Source: Lujinxingia sediminis
GTDB lineage: Bacteria; Myxococcota_A; Bradymonadia; Bradymonadales; Bradymonadaceae
DNA length: 64,000 nucleotides
NCBI RefSeq assembly: GCF_004005565.1
Contig: NZ_SADD01000003.1
Location: 305,094 to 369,093 of the forward strand
Direction of reading: 5' to 3'
This document shows, in pieces, positions 41,978 through 51,353 of this stretch. The notes beneath the pieces are model-generated. The model was not told the origin of the DNA and did no database searches. It saw only the letters and a list, made by a program, of their open reading frames with translations. Within the stretch, counting starts at the first letter, position 1. Each line of letters opens with the position of its first letter. The position numbers and the translations under genes are program-made.

Positions 41978-43954
41978 TCACGCGAGCATCGCCTCTCGCA
42001 CACGCGCCGTCTCGGGGGTCTTGACGTCGTGGTGAAGCCACGCCTGAAAACTCAATAGATTCCAGAGCTTATGGGAGTGGTTGGACTCGCCGCTGAGGTG
42101 CTCGGCCCAGAGCTTCTGGACGGGCTCGGGGTTGAGATAGCCCCGGGCGCGCAGCGCGTCTGGCGAGAGAAGATCGCCGGCCCACTCGCGCAGCGGGCCG
42201 CGAAGCCAGCTGTCGATGGGCACGCCAAAACCCATCTTGGGGCGATCGATGAGCGACTGAGGCACGTGGCGGTAGAGTACCTGGCGGAGCACCCATTTGG
42301 TCGTGCTCTTCTGAAGTTTCAGTCCCAGGGGCAGGCTCCAGGCGAACTCCACCAGGCGATGGTCGAGCAGGGGCACGCGCGCCTCCAGCCCGACGGCCAT
42401 CGAGGCACGGTCGACCTTGGTGAGCACATCGTCGGGCATGTAGGAGCATTGGTCGCGGAACATCATCGCTTCGGCGGCCGAGGCCCCCGAAGGCGCGGGG
42501 ATCTCGGGCGGGTGATGATCCTCGATGCCATGAATGTAGGTGGCCGGATCGGCGATGTTCGAGCGCAGGTGCAGGTAGAGAGCGTCGGCGTCGCGCAGGC
42601 CCAGCAGCGTCGCAACCTTTTGCATCTTTTCGCCGGGAAGGCGCATCTTCAGCGCCGGGGGCAAGAAGGCCTCAATCGCCGCATAGGCGGCGTCGATCTG
42701 AGCCGGATCCGGGGCCTGAAGCGCGCGGCTCAGTGCTCGACGAAGGGGGTAGGGCAGCCGGTGCATCGCGGCGACCCGGGGCCCCCAGAGGTGTCGGTTG
42801 TAGCCGGCAAAGAGCTCATCGCCTCCGTCGCCCGAGAGGCTCACGATCACCGACTCGCGCGCGAGCTTGCTGACCAGATAGGTGGGAATCTGCGAGGAGT
42901 CGGCAAAAGGCTCGTCAAAAAGCGTGGGAAGATCCGGCAGCACCGCAAAGGCATCGTCGGGGGTAAGGTAGCGCTCGGTGTGCTCGGTGCCCAGATGGCG
43001 AGCGACCTCGGCGGCGTGGGCGGCCTCATTGTAAGCCCCCTCGTGGTAGCCGATGGAGAAGGTCTTGATCGGACGCTCGGACTGCGCCTGCATCAGCGCG
43101 ACGATCGTCGAGGAATCGATGCCCCCCGACAAAAAGGCTCCCAGGGGCACGTCGGCCACCATGCGATCGCCGATGACCTTGAGCAGCAGGGCTTCCAGCG
43201 CGTCGACCGCCTCGTGCTCGCTGCCCTCAAAGGGGTTGGCCAGTCCGCGGGCGGCCACCGCCCGGGCATCCCAGAAGTAGCGCGAGCGGGGAGGTTGGTC
43301 TGGCGCCTCAAAGGTGAGCCACTGGCCGGGCATCAGCTTAAAAATACCCTCGAAGATCGAGCGGGGCGCGGCGATGGAGTTAAAGCGCAGAAGATCCCCC
43401 AGCGCCTGTCGGTCGATGGCGGGCGAAAAGCCCGGAAAAGCCCGCAGCGCCTTGAGCTCTGAGCCAAAGAGCAGCGCGCCGGCCTGCACCCCGTAGTAGA
43501 GGGGCTTGATGCCCAGGCGATCGCGCACCAGATGCAGGCAACGCTGCTGACGATCCCAGAGCGCAAAGGCAAACATGCCCGCGATCGCCTGCAGCGTCTC
43601 CTCCATGCCGAGGATGTCGATCGCCGCAAGCAGCACCTCGGTATCGGAGCCGCCCCGAAAGCGAAGCTCGGGATGACTGCTTTGAAGCCCTTCGCGCAGC
43701 TCACCGTGGTTATAGATCTCCCCGTTATAGACCAGGTCGTAGCGCCCCGATGGTGAGCGCATCGGCTGGTGCCCCTCCGCGGAGAGGTCGAGGATGGAGA
43801 GGCGGCGGTGGCCCAGCCCGATGCCCCGGGCCTCATCGAAGGCGATGCCCCGGCTGTCGGGGCCGCGATGCTCCAGGCGATCGGTCATCGCGTCGAGCAC
43901 CTCACGAGGATGAAGAAGAGATCGAAAGGTCCAGAAACCGGTGATACCGCACAT
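41978..43954 (-). CDS. asnB: Asparagine synthase (glutamine-hydrolysing)
   Basis: 658 residues from ATG 43954, so that Cys2 (MCGITGF) is the glutaminase nucleophile after Met removal; the longer open frame upstream would bury it. The GATase domain has HRGPDS and YNGEIYNH; the synthetase domain has the ATP loop LSGGIDSS and SGDGGDELFAGY. It may make asparagine, but within a polysaccharide locus such enzymes often amidate uronic acids (WbpS-like). The start codon has no strong binding site. It is convergent with the acyltransferase gene (51 bases). Confidence 0.93.
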   Translation of the reverse strand: MCGITGFWTFRSLLHPREVLDAMTDRLEHRGPDSRGIAFDEARGIGLGHRRLSILDLSAEGHQPMRSPSGRYDLVYNGEIYNHGELREGLQSSHPELRFRGGSDTEVLLAAIDILGMEETLQAIAGMFAFALWDRQQRCLHLVRDRLGIKPLYYGVQAGALLFGSELKALRAFPGFSPAIDRQALGDLLRFNSIAAPRSIFEGIFKLMPGQWLTFEAPDQPPRSRYFWDARAVAARGLANPFEGSEHEAVDALEALLLKVIGDRMVADVPLGAFLSGGIDSSTIVALMQAQSERPIKTFSIGYHEGAYNEAAHAAEVARHLGTEHTERYLTPDDAFAVLPDLPTLFDEPFADSSQIPTYLVSKLARESVIVSLSGDGGDELFAGYNRHLWGPRVAAMHRLPYPLRRALSRALQAPDPAQIDAAYAAIEAFLPPALKMRLPGEKMQKVATLLGLRDADALYLHLRSNIADPATYIHGIEDHHPPEIPAPSGASAAEAMMFRDQCSYMPDDVLTKVDRASMAVGLEARVPLLDHRLVEFAWSLPLGLKLQKSTTKWVLRQVLYRHVPQSLIDRPKMGFGVPIDSWLRGPLREWAGDLLSPDALRARGYLNPEPVQKLWAEHLSGESNHSHKLWNLLSFQAWLHHDVKTPETARVREAMLA

Positions 43955-44103
43955 CGATCGGGGCTCACGTTCGAGAAATAGAAAGATCGCAACCATGCGA
44001 AGGACGCGCCGAGACTATCGGCAGCGGGCCGAGATGGCGAGCGTATCGTTGTACCGGAGTGTACGCGTTTGTCAGGGCGCGATGATCGCCAATGGCGTGC
44101 ACA

Positions 44104-45456
44104 TCATGAGCGATGTGGCCCCGGGAGAGGTGATTCGCGCCTCGCGTTGAGGCGCTGACGCCTGAGCCGCACCGGCTGACGCGGCGCGCGCGCCGGCAGG
44201 AGCGCAAAGAGCAGCATCATATAAAAGGGAAGCATCGGCATGCGATAGCGCGCCAGGGTGCCCATGTTGGTGGTCGTCAGCCCCACGCCGAGCGCAAAGA
44301 GCACCACAAAGATCAGCGCAAATACCAGGGGGGGGGAGCGCATGATCACCTGCCAGCACTCGCGTCCTCCACGTCGGTAGAGGGCCAGGAAGACTAACCC
44401 GAGGATAAACGTCATCTCCAGCGCGCTTACCAGCGCCATGATGTTGTTCGCCTCAAAGAGAAAGGGGCGAGCCAGCGCGGTGATTACGGCCAGCGGGGCC
44501 ATGGCCAGCTGACCCGAGGAGCTGGTGGGAGCGGTGTCGGAGAGGGCGAAGTTCGAGCCCCCCGAGATGCTCTGTCCGACCTCCTGGAGCCGGCTGGCTT
44601 CATCGACCAGGTTGGTCAGAGCGTAGCGAGGAAAGAGTGCTCCGAGTCCGATGATCGCCGTCATCGCCAGCGCCATGGCCAGCGCGAAGTGAAGCGGACG
44701 CAGGCTAAGCGCCTGTCCTCCGCTTAAGCGTAGCCCGCGCTGCCAGTAGTACCAGGCACCAGCCGCGATGGCGAAGGGGCCCAGGATGTAGGTTTTGACC
44801 AGGCCCACAATGACTGATCCTGCGCCGATGGCGAGCGCGGCGCGGGGTGTCGAGCTTGTGGAGTCGGCCAGCCTGATGATGCCGTAGGTTGCCAGCCCCA
44901 GCCCGATCATCGCGACGCTCTCTTTGAGGAGCCCGCTGGACCAGAACACGATGGAAGGCATCCACATCATGCCCGCGATCATGCGCTGGTGCAGGTGCGA
45001 GGGAAAGAGGGGGCGAAAGGCACGGTACATCGCCAGCTTGCCAAAGAAAGCCCCGATCGCTATCAGCAGACACGTTGCATAGAGCGAGCCCTGGGTGAGG
45101 TAATGGAGCCAGGCGCTGAGGCCGTACATCGTGGCAGTGGCCGGGCTGGACTCATCAAGCCAGGCGAAGTGGGTCGTCTGCTGCTGGAAGAGCAGCCGCA
45201 AGGCATCGGGGGCGTAGGCCAAAAAGTCTTCGCGCATCCGATCGGCGACGAAGGCGCTCTCGTGGAAGTAGGTGAGCATATCGCCGTAGCCGTAGACATC
45301 ACGCGTGATGAAGACCTGAGCCAGGGCGGCGACGAGGTGGAGGGCAAATGCGCCGATGATCAGCCCCTGCTCGCGGCGCATATAATCCCGGAGCGCAAGC
45401 CCCAGGGCTCCCACCCCGAAGAGGATCGTGACGAAGCTGGGGATTAGTTCTAACAT
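44104..45456 (-). CDS. Polytopic membrane protein, polymerase-like
   Basis: 450 residues from ATG 45456. About ten hydrophobic segments, with a long periplasmic loop (ITRDVYGYGDMLTYFHESAF ... DFLAYAPDALRLLFQQQTTHFAWLDE) near residues 50-110 and another around 290-320. This is the general shape of Wzy/oligosaccharide polymerases or of mannosyltransferase-like proteins. GT-C motifs are not certain: YGYGDMLTYFHE could hold an acidic site. The C-terminus is basic (APRQPVRLRRQRLNARR). No family recognised with confidence; context suggests glycan assembly. Confidence 0.75.
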   Translation of the reverse strand: MLELIPSFVTILFGVGALGLALRDYMRREQGLIIGAFALHLVAALAQVFITRDVYGYGDMLTYFHESAFVADRMREDFLAYAPDALRLLFQQQTTHFAWLDESSPATATMYGLSAWLHYLTQGSLYATCLLIAIGAFFGKLAMYRAFRPLFPSHLHQRMIAGMMWMPSIVFWSSGLLKESVAMIGLGLATYGIIRLADSTSSTPRAALAIGAGSVIVGLVKTYILGPFAIAAGAWYYWQRGLRLSGGQALSLRPLHFALAMALAMTAIIGLGALFPRYALTNLVDEASRLQEVGQSISGGSNFALSDTAPTSSSGQLAMAPLAVITALARPFLFEANNIMALVSALEMTFILGLVFLALYRRGGRECWQVIMRSPPLVFALIFVVLFALGVGLTTTNMGTLARYRMPMLPFYMMLLFALLPARAPRQPVRLRRQRLNARRESPLPGPHRS

Positions 45457-45573
45457 CCTGGGGAGTTCTCCGGAGCGGCTGCTGACCCACGTCATCGGGC
45501 GGCGCGGGGAGTAACGTCGAGGCGCGATGATTCCATCCGCGCCCCCCCTTTTTTGACAACGCAGGAAGAGCAC

Positions 45574-46863
45574 ATGGACGCCACGCAATCAGGCCCTCCC
45601 AAGACCTCGACTTCTACGGCAGGGCCACCGGTCAAGGTATGCCACATCATCACCGGGCTGGGAACCGGGGGGGCCGAGACCATGCTGACTCGCCTGGTGG
45701 AAGGCCGCGATCGCCAGCGCTTTCCCACCACGGTCATCAGCCTGATGGATCGGGGGCAGATGGCCGACAGACTGGAGGCCGCCGGCGCTCCGGTTGAGAC
45801 GCTTGATTTAAACCGCGGCCGCCCCACTCCGGCCGCCCTCTTTCGGCTGCGTCGGCTGGTTGAACACCACAACCCCGACGTCATTCACGCCTGGATGTAC
45901 CACGCCAACGTAGGGCTGATGGCCGGACTGGGCCGCCCCTTTGCCTGGAACATCCGCCAGTGCGTCTACGACCTGGCCGATGAGAGTCGGGGCACCCGGG
46001 CGGTGATTCGCCTGGGCGCCGTTTTGAGCCCGCAGGCCGATGCCATCATTTACAACTCCCGGCTCAGCCGCACCCAGCACCGTGCGCTGGGCTACTCCGA
46101 GCTGCGCGACCAGGTGATCCCCAACGGCTTTGATACGACCACCTTTCGCCCCTCCCCCGAGGCGTATCGGGAGGTGCGTCGGGAGCTGGGGCTTCCTACG
46201 GCGACGCCCCTGGTGGGTATGGTCGGCAGGCTTCACCCGATCAAAGATCACGCCAACCTCCTCGGCGCGATGACGATCGTGGCTGGCGAGCATCCCCAGG
46301 CTCGCCTGGTGCTGGTGGGGCGCGGGCTCACCGACGACAACACCGAGTTTGTAAGCCGGCTGCGCGCGCTCGACCTTCAGGATCGGGTGATCCTGCTGGG
46401 GGAGCGCCGCGACATCCCGCGCATCACCGCCGCTTTTGATGTGGCGGTGCTCAGCTCGCGCAGCGAGGGCTTTCCCAACGTGGTCGGCGAAGCGATGGCC
46501 TGCGGCGTGCCGATGGCGGTGAGCGATGTGGGCGATGCGGCCTGGCTTTTGGGTGAAGCGGGGCGAGTGGTGCCGCCGCAGGATAGCGTGCAGCTGGCGG
46601 AGGCGATAAGCGAGCTGCTGGCGATGGACGAGGTGGCGAGGCGGCAGCTGGGCCAGAGAGGGCGCCGACGTATCGTTGAGAACTTCTCGCTGGGAGCGAT
46701 CGTGGCGCGCTACCACGCCCTCTACGCCCGGATGGCCGGCGTGCCCTTTGAAGCGCCGGCCTACGCCCCACCTTCGGCCCGGGAGCCCCACGCGGCCGAT
46801 TCCGACGCTCTTGCAACCCCTCAAACGCAACACGCCTCAGAGTCGGCCGACGCCGAGCCCTGA
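45574..46863 (+). CDS. GT4-family glycosyltransferase
   Basis: 429 residues from ATG 45574 (AGGAAGAG upstream); TTG 45553 is less likely. The GT-B pattern is clear: GLGTGGAETML at the N-domain, VVPNG-like VIPNGFDT in the middle, VGMVGRLHPIKDH, and the E-x7-E site in SSRSEGFPNVVGEAMACG. It transfers a sugar from a nucleotide donor at the cytosolic face of the membrane, probably during surface-glycan assembly. It ends 36 bases before the convergent dehydratase gene. The C-terminal 50 residues are low-complexity and probably disordered. Confidence 0.93.
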   Translation: MDATQSGPPKTSTSTAGPPVKVCHIITGLGTGGAETMLTRLVEGRDRQRFPTTVISLMDRGQMADRLEAAGAPVETLDLNRGRPTPAALFRLRRLVEHHNPDVIHAWMYHANVGLMAGLGRPFAWNIRQCVYDLADESRGTRAVIRLGAVLSPQADAIIYNSRLSRTQHRALGYSELRDQVIPNGFDTTTFRPSPEAYREVRRELGLPTATPLVGMVGRLHPIKDHANLLGAMTIVAGEHPQARLVLVGRGLTDDNTEFVSRLRALDLQDRVILLGERRDIPRITAAFDVAVLSSRSEGFPNVVGEAMACGVPMAVSDVGDAAWLLGEAGRVVPPQDSVQLAEAISELLAMDEVARRQLGQRGRRRIVENFSLGAIVARYHALYARMAGVPFEAPAYAPPSAREPHAADSDALATPQTQHASESADAEP

Positions 46864-46899
46864 GGCGCGTGAACGATCACGAGCTTTACGCCCGACCGA

Positions 46900-48828
46900 C
46901 TACACCTTGCTCAACGCCCGGTGACGGCCGCTCTCAATGCGAATCACCTTGCTCGCCGGCACGCTGGGCCGATAGGTCGGGATCAGGGCTTCCAGCCCGG
47001 CGCGCACGCCCTGATCGTCGCCGACCTGGCCAGCGTTCATCAGCGCGTCGAAGGCATCTTCCATCTCCATGAGCAGGTCGGCGGGCTCTTTGCCCATAAA
47101 GATCTTGGCGTGAGCTGTGGTGTCGACCTCTTCACGATCGAGCGTCAGCTCTTCAAAGAGCTTCTCGCCAGGGCGCACCCCGCAGAAGTCGATGGGGATC
47201 TCCGTTTCGCTAAAACCGCTGAGCCGGATCATGTCGCGCGCCAGGTCCACAATCTTGACCGGCTCGCCCATATCCAGAATGAAGAGATCGCCCTGCTTGA
47301 AGGTCGCCGCCTGCAAGACGAGCTGGGTGGCCTCGGGAATCGTCATGAAGTAGCGGGTCATCTCCGGGTGGGTCACCGTGACCGGGCCGCCGCGGGCAAT
47401 CTGCTTGCGGAAGATCGGGATCACGCTGCCGTTGGAGCCGAGCACGTTGCCAAAACGCACGACGCTAAAACGCGTGGTGGCGCAGGTGTGGTTGAGGTGG
47501 CGCACCAGAAGTTCGGCCACCCGCTTGGTCGCTCCCATCACGCTGGTGGGGTTGACGGCCTTGTCGGTGGATATGAGCACAAAACGCGCGACCTCAAACT
47601 CGGCAGCCAGGTTCGCCACGATCTCGGTGCCACCGATGTTGTTCTGCACCGCGAGCGCCGGGTGGGCCTCCATCAGCGGGACGTGTTTGTAGGCGGCGGC
47701 GTGCAGCACCACATCGGGGCGGTGCTGCTCAAAGACCTGGCGCATGCGCTCGGCGTCGGTGACGTTGCCGATGGCTGCAACGAGCTTGTCGTCGTGCTGC
47801 TCGCTGAGCTCGCGGTGAATGAAAAAGAGGGGCGTCTCGGCGCAGTCGAGCAAAATCAGGCGATCGGGGTTAAAGCGCACCACCTGCCGGCAGATCTCCG
47901 AGCCGATGGAGCCACCGGCACCGGTGACCAGCACGCGCTTTCCTTCGAGCGAGCGGCCGATGGCGTAGGTGTCCAGCTCCACCGGCGCGCGCCCCAGAAG
48001 GTCGGTGATGGCCACGTCGCGCAGCGCGTTGACCGAGACCTTGCCCTCGACCACCGCCTCAAAGGCCGGGACGATGCGGGTTTTGACCCCGGCGCGCTGC
48101 GCCTGCTCCACCACCCGGCGGATCTGGTCGCGGCTGGCCGAAGGCATCGCGATGATCAGCTCTTCGACCCCGTGCTTCTCGACGATCTGCGCCAGCTGAT
48201 CGATCGGACCGAGTACCGGCACCCCGTGCATGCGCAGGCCGTGCTTGTAGGCGTCATCATCGATAAAGCCCACCGGCTGGTACACAATCTGACGGTTTTT
48301 GGCGATCTCCCGCACCAGCGTCTCACCGGTGTCGCCTGCGCCGGCGATGAGCACGGGCACCGCCGGGCGATCGTCGCCCCAGGTGGCCAGCTTCTCGCGC
48401 AGAAGTCGAAGACTGCCGCGCGCTCCGCCCAGCAAAATCAGCGAGAGCGCAACATCGAGCAGGTAGATCGAACGCGGGAACTCCTGCGGCGTGAGCACCA
48501 GCACGTTGAGCGCCAGATAGGCCAGCGAGGCCAGCGCCAGCGCCCGCGCCAGCGCGAGCACATCGTAGAGACTCACATACTTCCACCACCCCTGGAACAT
48601 GCGCAGCGCCCCGAAGACTACCGCCTTGGTCGCCAGCAGCGGCACAAGCCCCGCCCACATCGCCGCCTGATAGTGAGGCGGGATCGCGTAATCAAAACGG
48701 ATCAGAAAGGCGAGGAAGTAGGCCAGCGCAAAGAAGCCCAGATGCAGCGAGGCGATGATGCCTAAGCGCGCCCAGCGCGGAAGCCTCGGCAGATGCCCCA
48801 GCCACGAGGAGAGCGATGATGATGTCAT
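46900..48828 (-). CDS. CapD/FlaA1-type nucleotide-sugar dehydratase
   Basis: 642 residues from ATG 48828. Four membrane segments (about 20-140) precede a CoA-binding-like Rossmann domain (VLIAGAGDTGETLV) and then a short-chain dehydrogenase (VLVTGAGGSIGSEICR, STDKAVNPTSVMGATKR, RFGNVLGSNGS). This is the WbpM/PglF/CapD type that makes UDP-4-keto-6-deoxy sugars from UDP-GlcNAc. The active site has S-T-D-K instead of SMDK or SxxxYxxxK, as in other large dehydratases. It is usually the gateway enzyme for an amino-sugar. Right end of the polysaccharide locus. Confidence 0.94.
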   Translation of the reverse strand: MTSSSLSSWLGHLPRLPRWARLGIIASLHLGFFALAYFLAFLIRFDYAIPPHYQAAMWAGLVPLLATKAVVFGALRMFQGWWKYVSLYDVLALARALALASLAYLALNVLVLTPQEFPRSIYLLDVALSLILLGGARGSLRLLREKLATWGDDRPAVPVLIAGAGDTGETLVREIAKNRQIVYQPVGFIDDDAYKHGLRMHGVPVLGPIDQLAQIVEKHGVEELIIAMPSASRDQIRRVVEQAQRAGVKTRIVPAFEAVVEGKVSVNALRDVAITDLLGRAPVELDTYAIGRSLEGKRVLVTGAGGSIGSEICRQVVRFNPDRLILLDCAETPLFFIHRELSEQHDDKLVAAIGNVTDAERMRQVFEQHRPDVVLHAAAYKHVPLMEAHPALAVQNNIGGTEIVANLAAEFEVARFVLISTDKAVNPTSVMGATKRVAELLVRHLNHTCATTRFSVVRFGNVLGSNGSVIPIFRKQIARGGPVTVTHPEMTRYFMTIPEATQLVLQAATFKQGDLFILDMGEPVKIVDLARDMIRLSGFSETEIPIDFCGVRPGEKLFEELTLDREEVDTTAHAKIFMGKEPADLLMEMEDAFDALMNAGQVGDDQGVRAGLEALIPTYRPSVPASKVIRIESGRHRALSKV

Positions 48829-49054
48829 AACGTCCACGTCTTTGATGAGGCGACTACAGGGCCTCAAAACCCCCGGGGACCCGCGCTACGCCTTGAGGCG
48901 CCGCAGTCTGTCGCCGATACCGATGACCGGAGGCTAAGGTCTACCGGACTCCACCCCGGAGTTCAACGCGCCCCGCGTAGCGCTTCGTAGCGCGCGGGTG
49001 CGCCTCTCCCCCATCTGCGTTCAAATGTGCCTGCGCCCCCGGGTGCGCTCCGGC

Positions 49055-49507
49055 TTAAAAGCTCGCTTGAGCGGGCACCCGGCTGGAACCCATGTACTGC
49101 GCGTTGCCGAAGGCCAGCATCGGGTAAAAAATGAAGGGCAAAAAGATGAGCCCCAGCCCCCACAACGTGTCTTTGCCGTAGGCTTCGGCAAACGCCAGCG
49201 AGATGATGATCATGGCCACCACATTGGCCACGGGCACAAAGAGCAGCAACACCCACCAGATCTCTTTGCCGGCGATCTGCACCATAATAATCGTGTTGAG
49301 CACCGGGATCAGCGACATCCACCCCGGCTGGCCAGCCTTCGTGAAGAGCTTCCACGTACTGGCGACCAGCACCAGGAGCAGAGCCAGCGAGATCACCAGC
49401 GAGATGAGCAGAACAACGAGCATCGCTCCGCCACCGAGGAGATCTTCGATGGGAAACTCCGGCTGGGCCTGGGCGATAAGAGAGAGGGTGGTGAGCGCGT
49501 TAAGCAT
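49055..49507 (-). CDS. DUF5684-type membrane protein
   Basis: 150 residues from ATG 49507 (AGGAG six bases before). Three to four hydrophobic segments with the family wording AGQPGWMSLIPVLNTIIMVQIAGK, LLFVPVANVVAMIIISLAFAEAYGK and GLGLIFLPFIFYPMLAFGNAQY. These small inner-membrane proteins have no known function. It stands alone, divergent from a lipoprotein gene. The N-terminus has an Ala/Pro stretch instead of a signal peptide. Confidence 0.85.
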   Translation of the reverse strand: MLNALTTLSLIAQAQPEFPIEDLLGGGAMLVVLLISLVISLALLLVLVASTWKLFTKAGQPGWMSLIPVLNTIIMVQIAGKEIWWVLLLFVPVANVVAMIIISLAFAEAYGKDTLWGLGLIFLPFIFYPMLAFGNAQYMGSSRVPAQASF

Positions 49508-49768
49508 GGACGACTCCTGCAAGCACATGGGTGGGCGATGCGAGTGCCCGCCCGGGTTTCTAAATGAGAACGCGCTCAGGCTAGAGCGCGCATCGGTGTA
49601 CTGCAAGTCCACGGCCGCTCTCGAAATGCATCACAGCCTTCTCGTGCGCCGTTGATTCCTGGCGCGGAGTGCGTCAGCCTGTGCAGGTTCGCTTTTGAAT
49701 AGAACCAGGATGTTTGAGCCTCATCCCACGATGAGCCTTACCGGCCCGATCTGACTCTGGATATAAGC

Positions 49769-51118
49769 ATGCGGAAACATACAACGTCTCTGGGGGCCGC
49801 TGCCCTTCTGGCACTTCTCATGGCCAACGCTGGCTGCATTCAAAACAAGCAATGCACCTCGGCGGCCGATTGCTTCGTCGGCGAATATTGCCAGGCGGGC
49901 GTGTGCATCGAGCGCGACGATGGTGACGCGCCCGATACCGACGCTCCTGACACGGAGAGTCCAGACACGGACGCTCCCGACGCTGACGAGCCCGACAGTG
50001 AAGTCCCCGACGTCGACGAGCCCGACAGCGAAGACCCCGACGCCGAAGACCCCGACGAGAATGTGGTCTACGAGGGGTCGTTGATTCTGGAGAACGCCGC
50101 CGACGTGGAGGCCGCTCGCCAGTATACCGAGATCACCGGCGGGCTTACCTTCCAGGTGAACGTCGCTCATGTGACGTCGATCGAACTTCCCGCCCTGCGG
50201 AGGGTCCACGGGACGATGATGATCAACAGCCTCTCCACCACCGAGTCGATCTCATTGGCCTCGCTCACGAGCGTCGGTCAGGCGTTTATGGGCTCGGGCA
50301 ACGCCGCGTTGCGCTCGCTGAATCTGCCGGTCCTCGACTCCATCGGAGGAGGGATGACCCTCACCAGCACCGAGGCCAGCTCTCTCTATGTTCCAGCGCT
50401 TCGTCAGGTGGGCGGCTCGGTGACGTTCTCCAGCAACACCACGATCACCTCGGTGAGCATGCCGAGCCTGGAGACAGTGACAGGCGATCTTTCCCTGCTC
50501 AGCCTCTCGGCACTCAATGAGCTCAGCCTGGGCTCGCTGCGTACGGTGGGAGGCTCGCTGATGCTCGGTGGCCTGCAGGTCGAAAGCGTCACTCTCGGAA
50601 AGCTGGAGCAGGTCGGCCAGAACATCTCCCTCTACAGCAACCCCTTGCTCAAGACCCTCTCGATGCCCCGGCTCCAGGAGCAGGGGGCGCTGGGCGACAC
50701 CCCCGCCGACCTGACCTTTAGTATCGTCTCCACCCCGCTGCTCCGCACTCTGGAGCTCGATGAGCTCCAGCAGGTCCACGGAATCTTCAGCATCGTCGGG
50801 GTGAGCGGCCAGCTCACCGTGGACATCACGGCGTTGCAGGCGGTCGGCCAGAACCTCTCCCTGGCCCAGAACCCGGGGATGGACGCTGTGAATCTGCCGG
50901 CGCTTGTCTCGGTTGGAAACAACCTGAGCATCGGGAGCAACGATGTGCTTGTTGCCCTGAGCGTACCCTCGCTTCAGAACGTGGTGGGCCGCGTGTCGAT
51001 CGCCGGCAATCCGCAGCTTTCCCAATGCCTGGTTCTGAACGTGGAGACGCAGTTGCGGACCGCGGGTTGGGCGGGAGAGTTTGGCTCCGGCGGCAACCTG
51101 CCCGAGGACTGCAACTGA
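49769..51118 (+). CDS. Lipoprotein with acidic linker and receptor-L-like repeats
   Basis: 449 residues from ATG 49769. Lipobox ANAGC gives Cys23. A Cys-rich patch (CTSAADCFVGEYCQAGVC) and a long Asp/Pro/Glu/Thr linker (residues about 50-100, DAPDTDAPDTESPD repeats) lead to a right-handed beta-helix or LRR-like domain: repeats of about 24 residues with LxxVGGxLxLxxN (SLRTVGGSLML, KLEQVGQNISLYSN, ALVSVGNNLSIGSN). That is the pattern of bacterial receptor-L/LRR5 surface proteins. Probably an adhesin or recognition protein projected from the outer membrane. Confidence 0.88.
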   Translation: MRKHTTSLGAAALLALLMANAGCIQNKQCTSAADCFVGEYCQAGVCIERDDGDAPDTDAPDTESPDTDAPDADEPDSEVPDVDEPDSEDPDAEDPDENVVYEGSLILENAADVEAARQYTEITGGLTFQVNVAHVTSIELPALRRVHGTMMINSLSTTESISLASLTSVGQAFMGSGNAALRSLNLPVLDSIGGGMTLTSTEASSLYVPALRQVGGSVTFSSNTTITSVSMPSLETVTGDLSLLSLSALNELSLGSLRTVGGSLMLGGLQVESVTLGKLEQVGQNISLYSNPLLKTLSMPRLQEQGALGDTPADLTFSIVSTPLLRTLELDELQQVHGIFSIVGVSGQLTVDITALQAVGQNLSLAQNPGMDAVNLPALVSVGNNLSIGSNDVLVALSVPSLQNVVGRVSIAGNPQLSQCLVLNVETQLRTAGWAGEFGSGGNLPEDCN

Positions 51119-51353
51119 GCGGGGCTCACGCGCGATATCGTGTTGAAAACAGGGGGGTATAGCGCGTTCGGGGGGGATGGCGAATCCTCGTGTGCTTCGT
51201 TGTATCAAGGCTCAAGGCGCGCTAAGCTCCTCCCTACCACGCTTTTTTGTAACAATTTGAACGGATCACGGGCCCGGGTCGGGCATGCCTCTCTCACTGC
51301 GACTCCCTCGCAGCGAGAAACGCCCGGCGCGTGTCCACCGCGCGGAGAGAGCA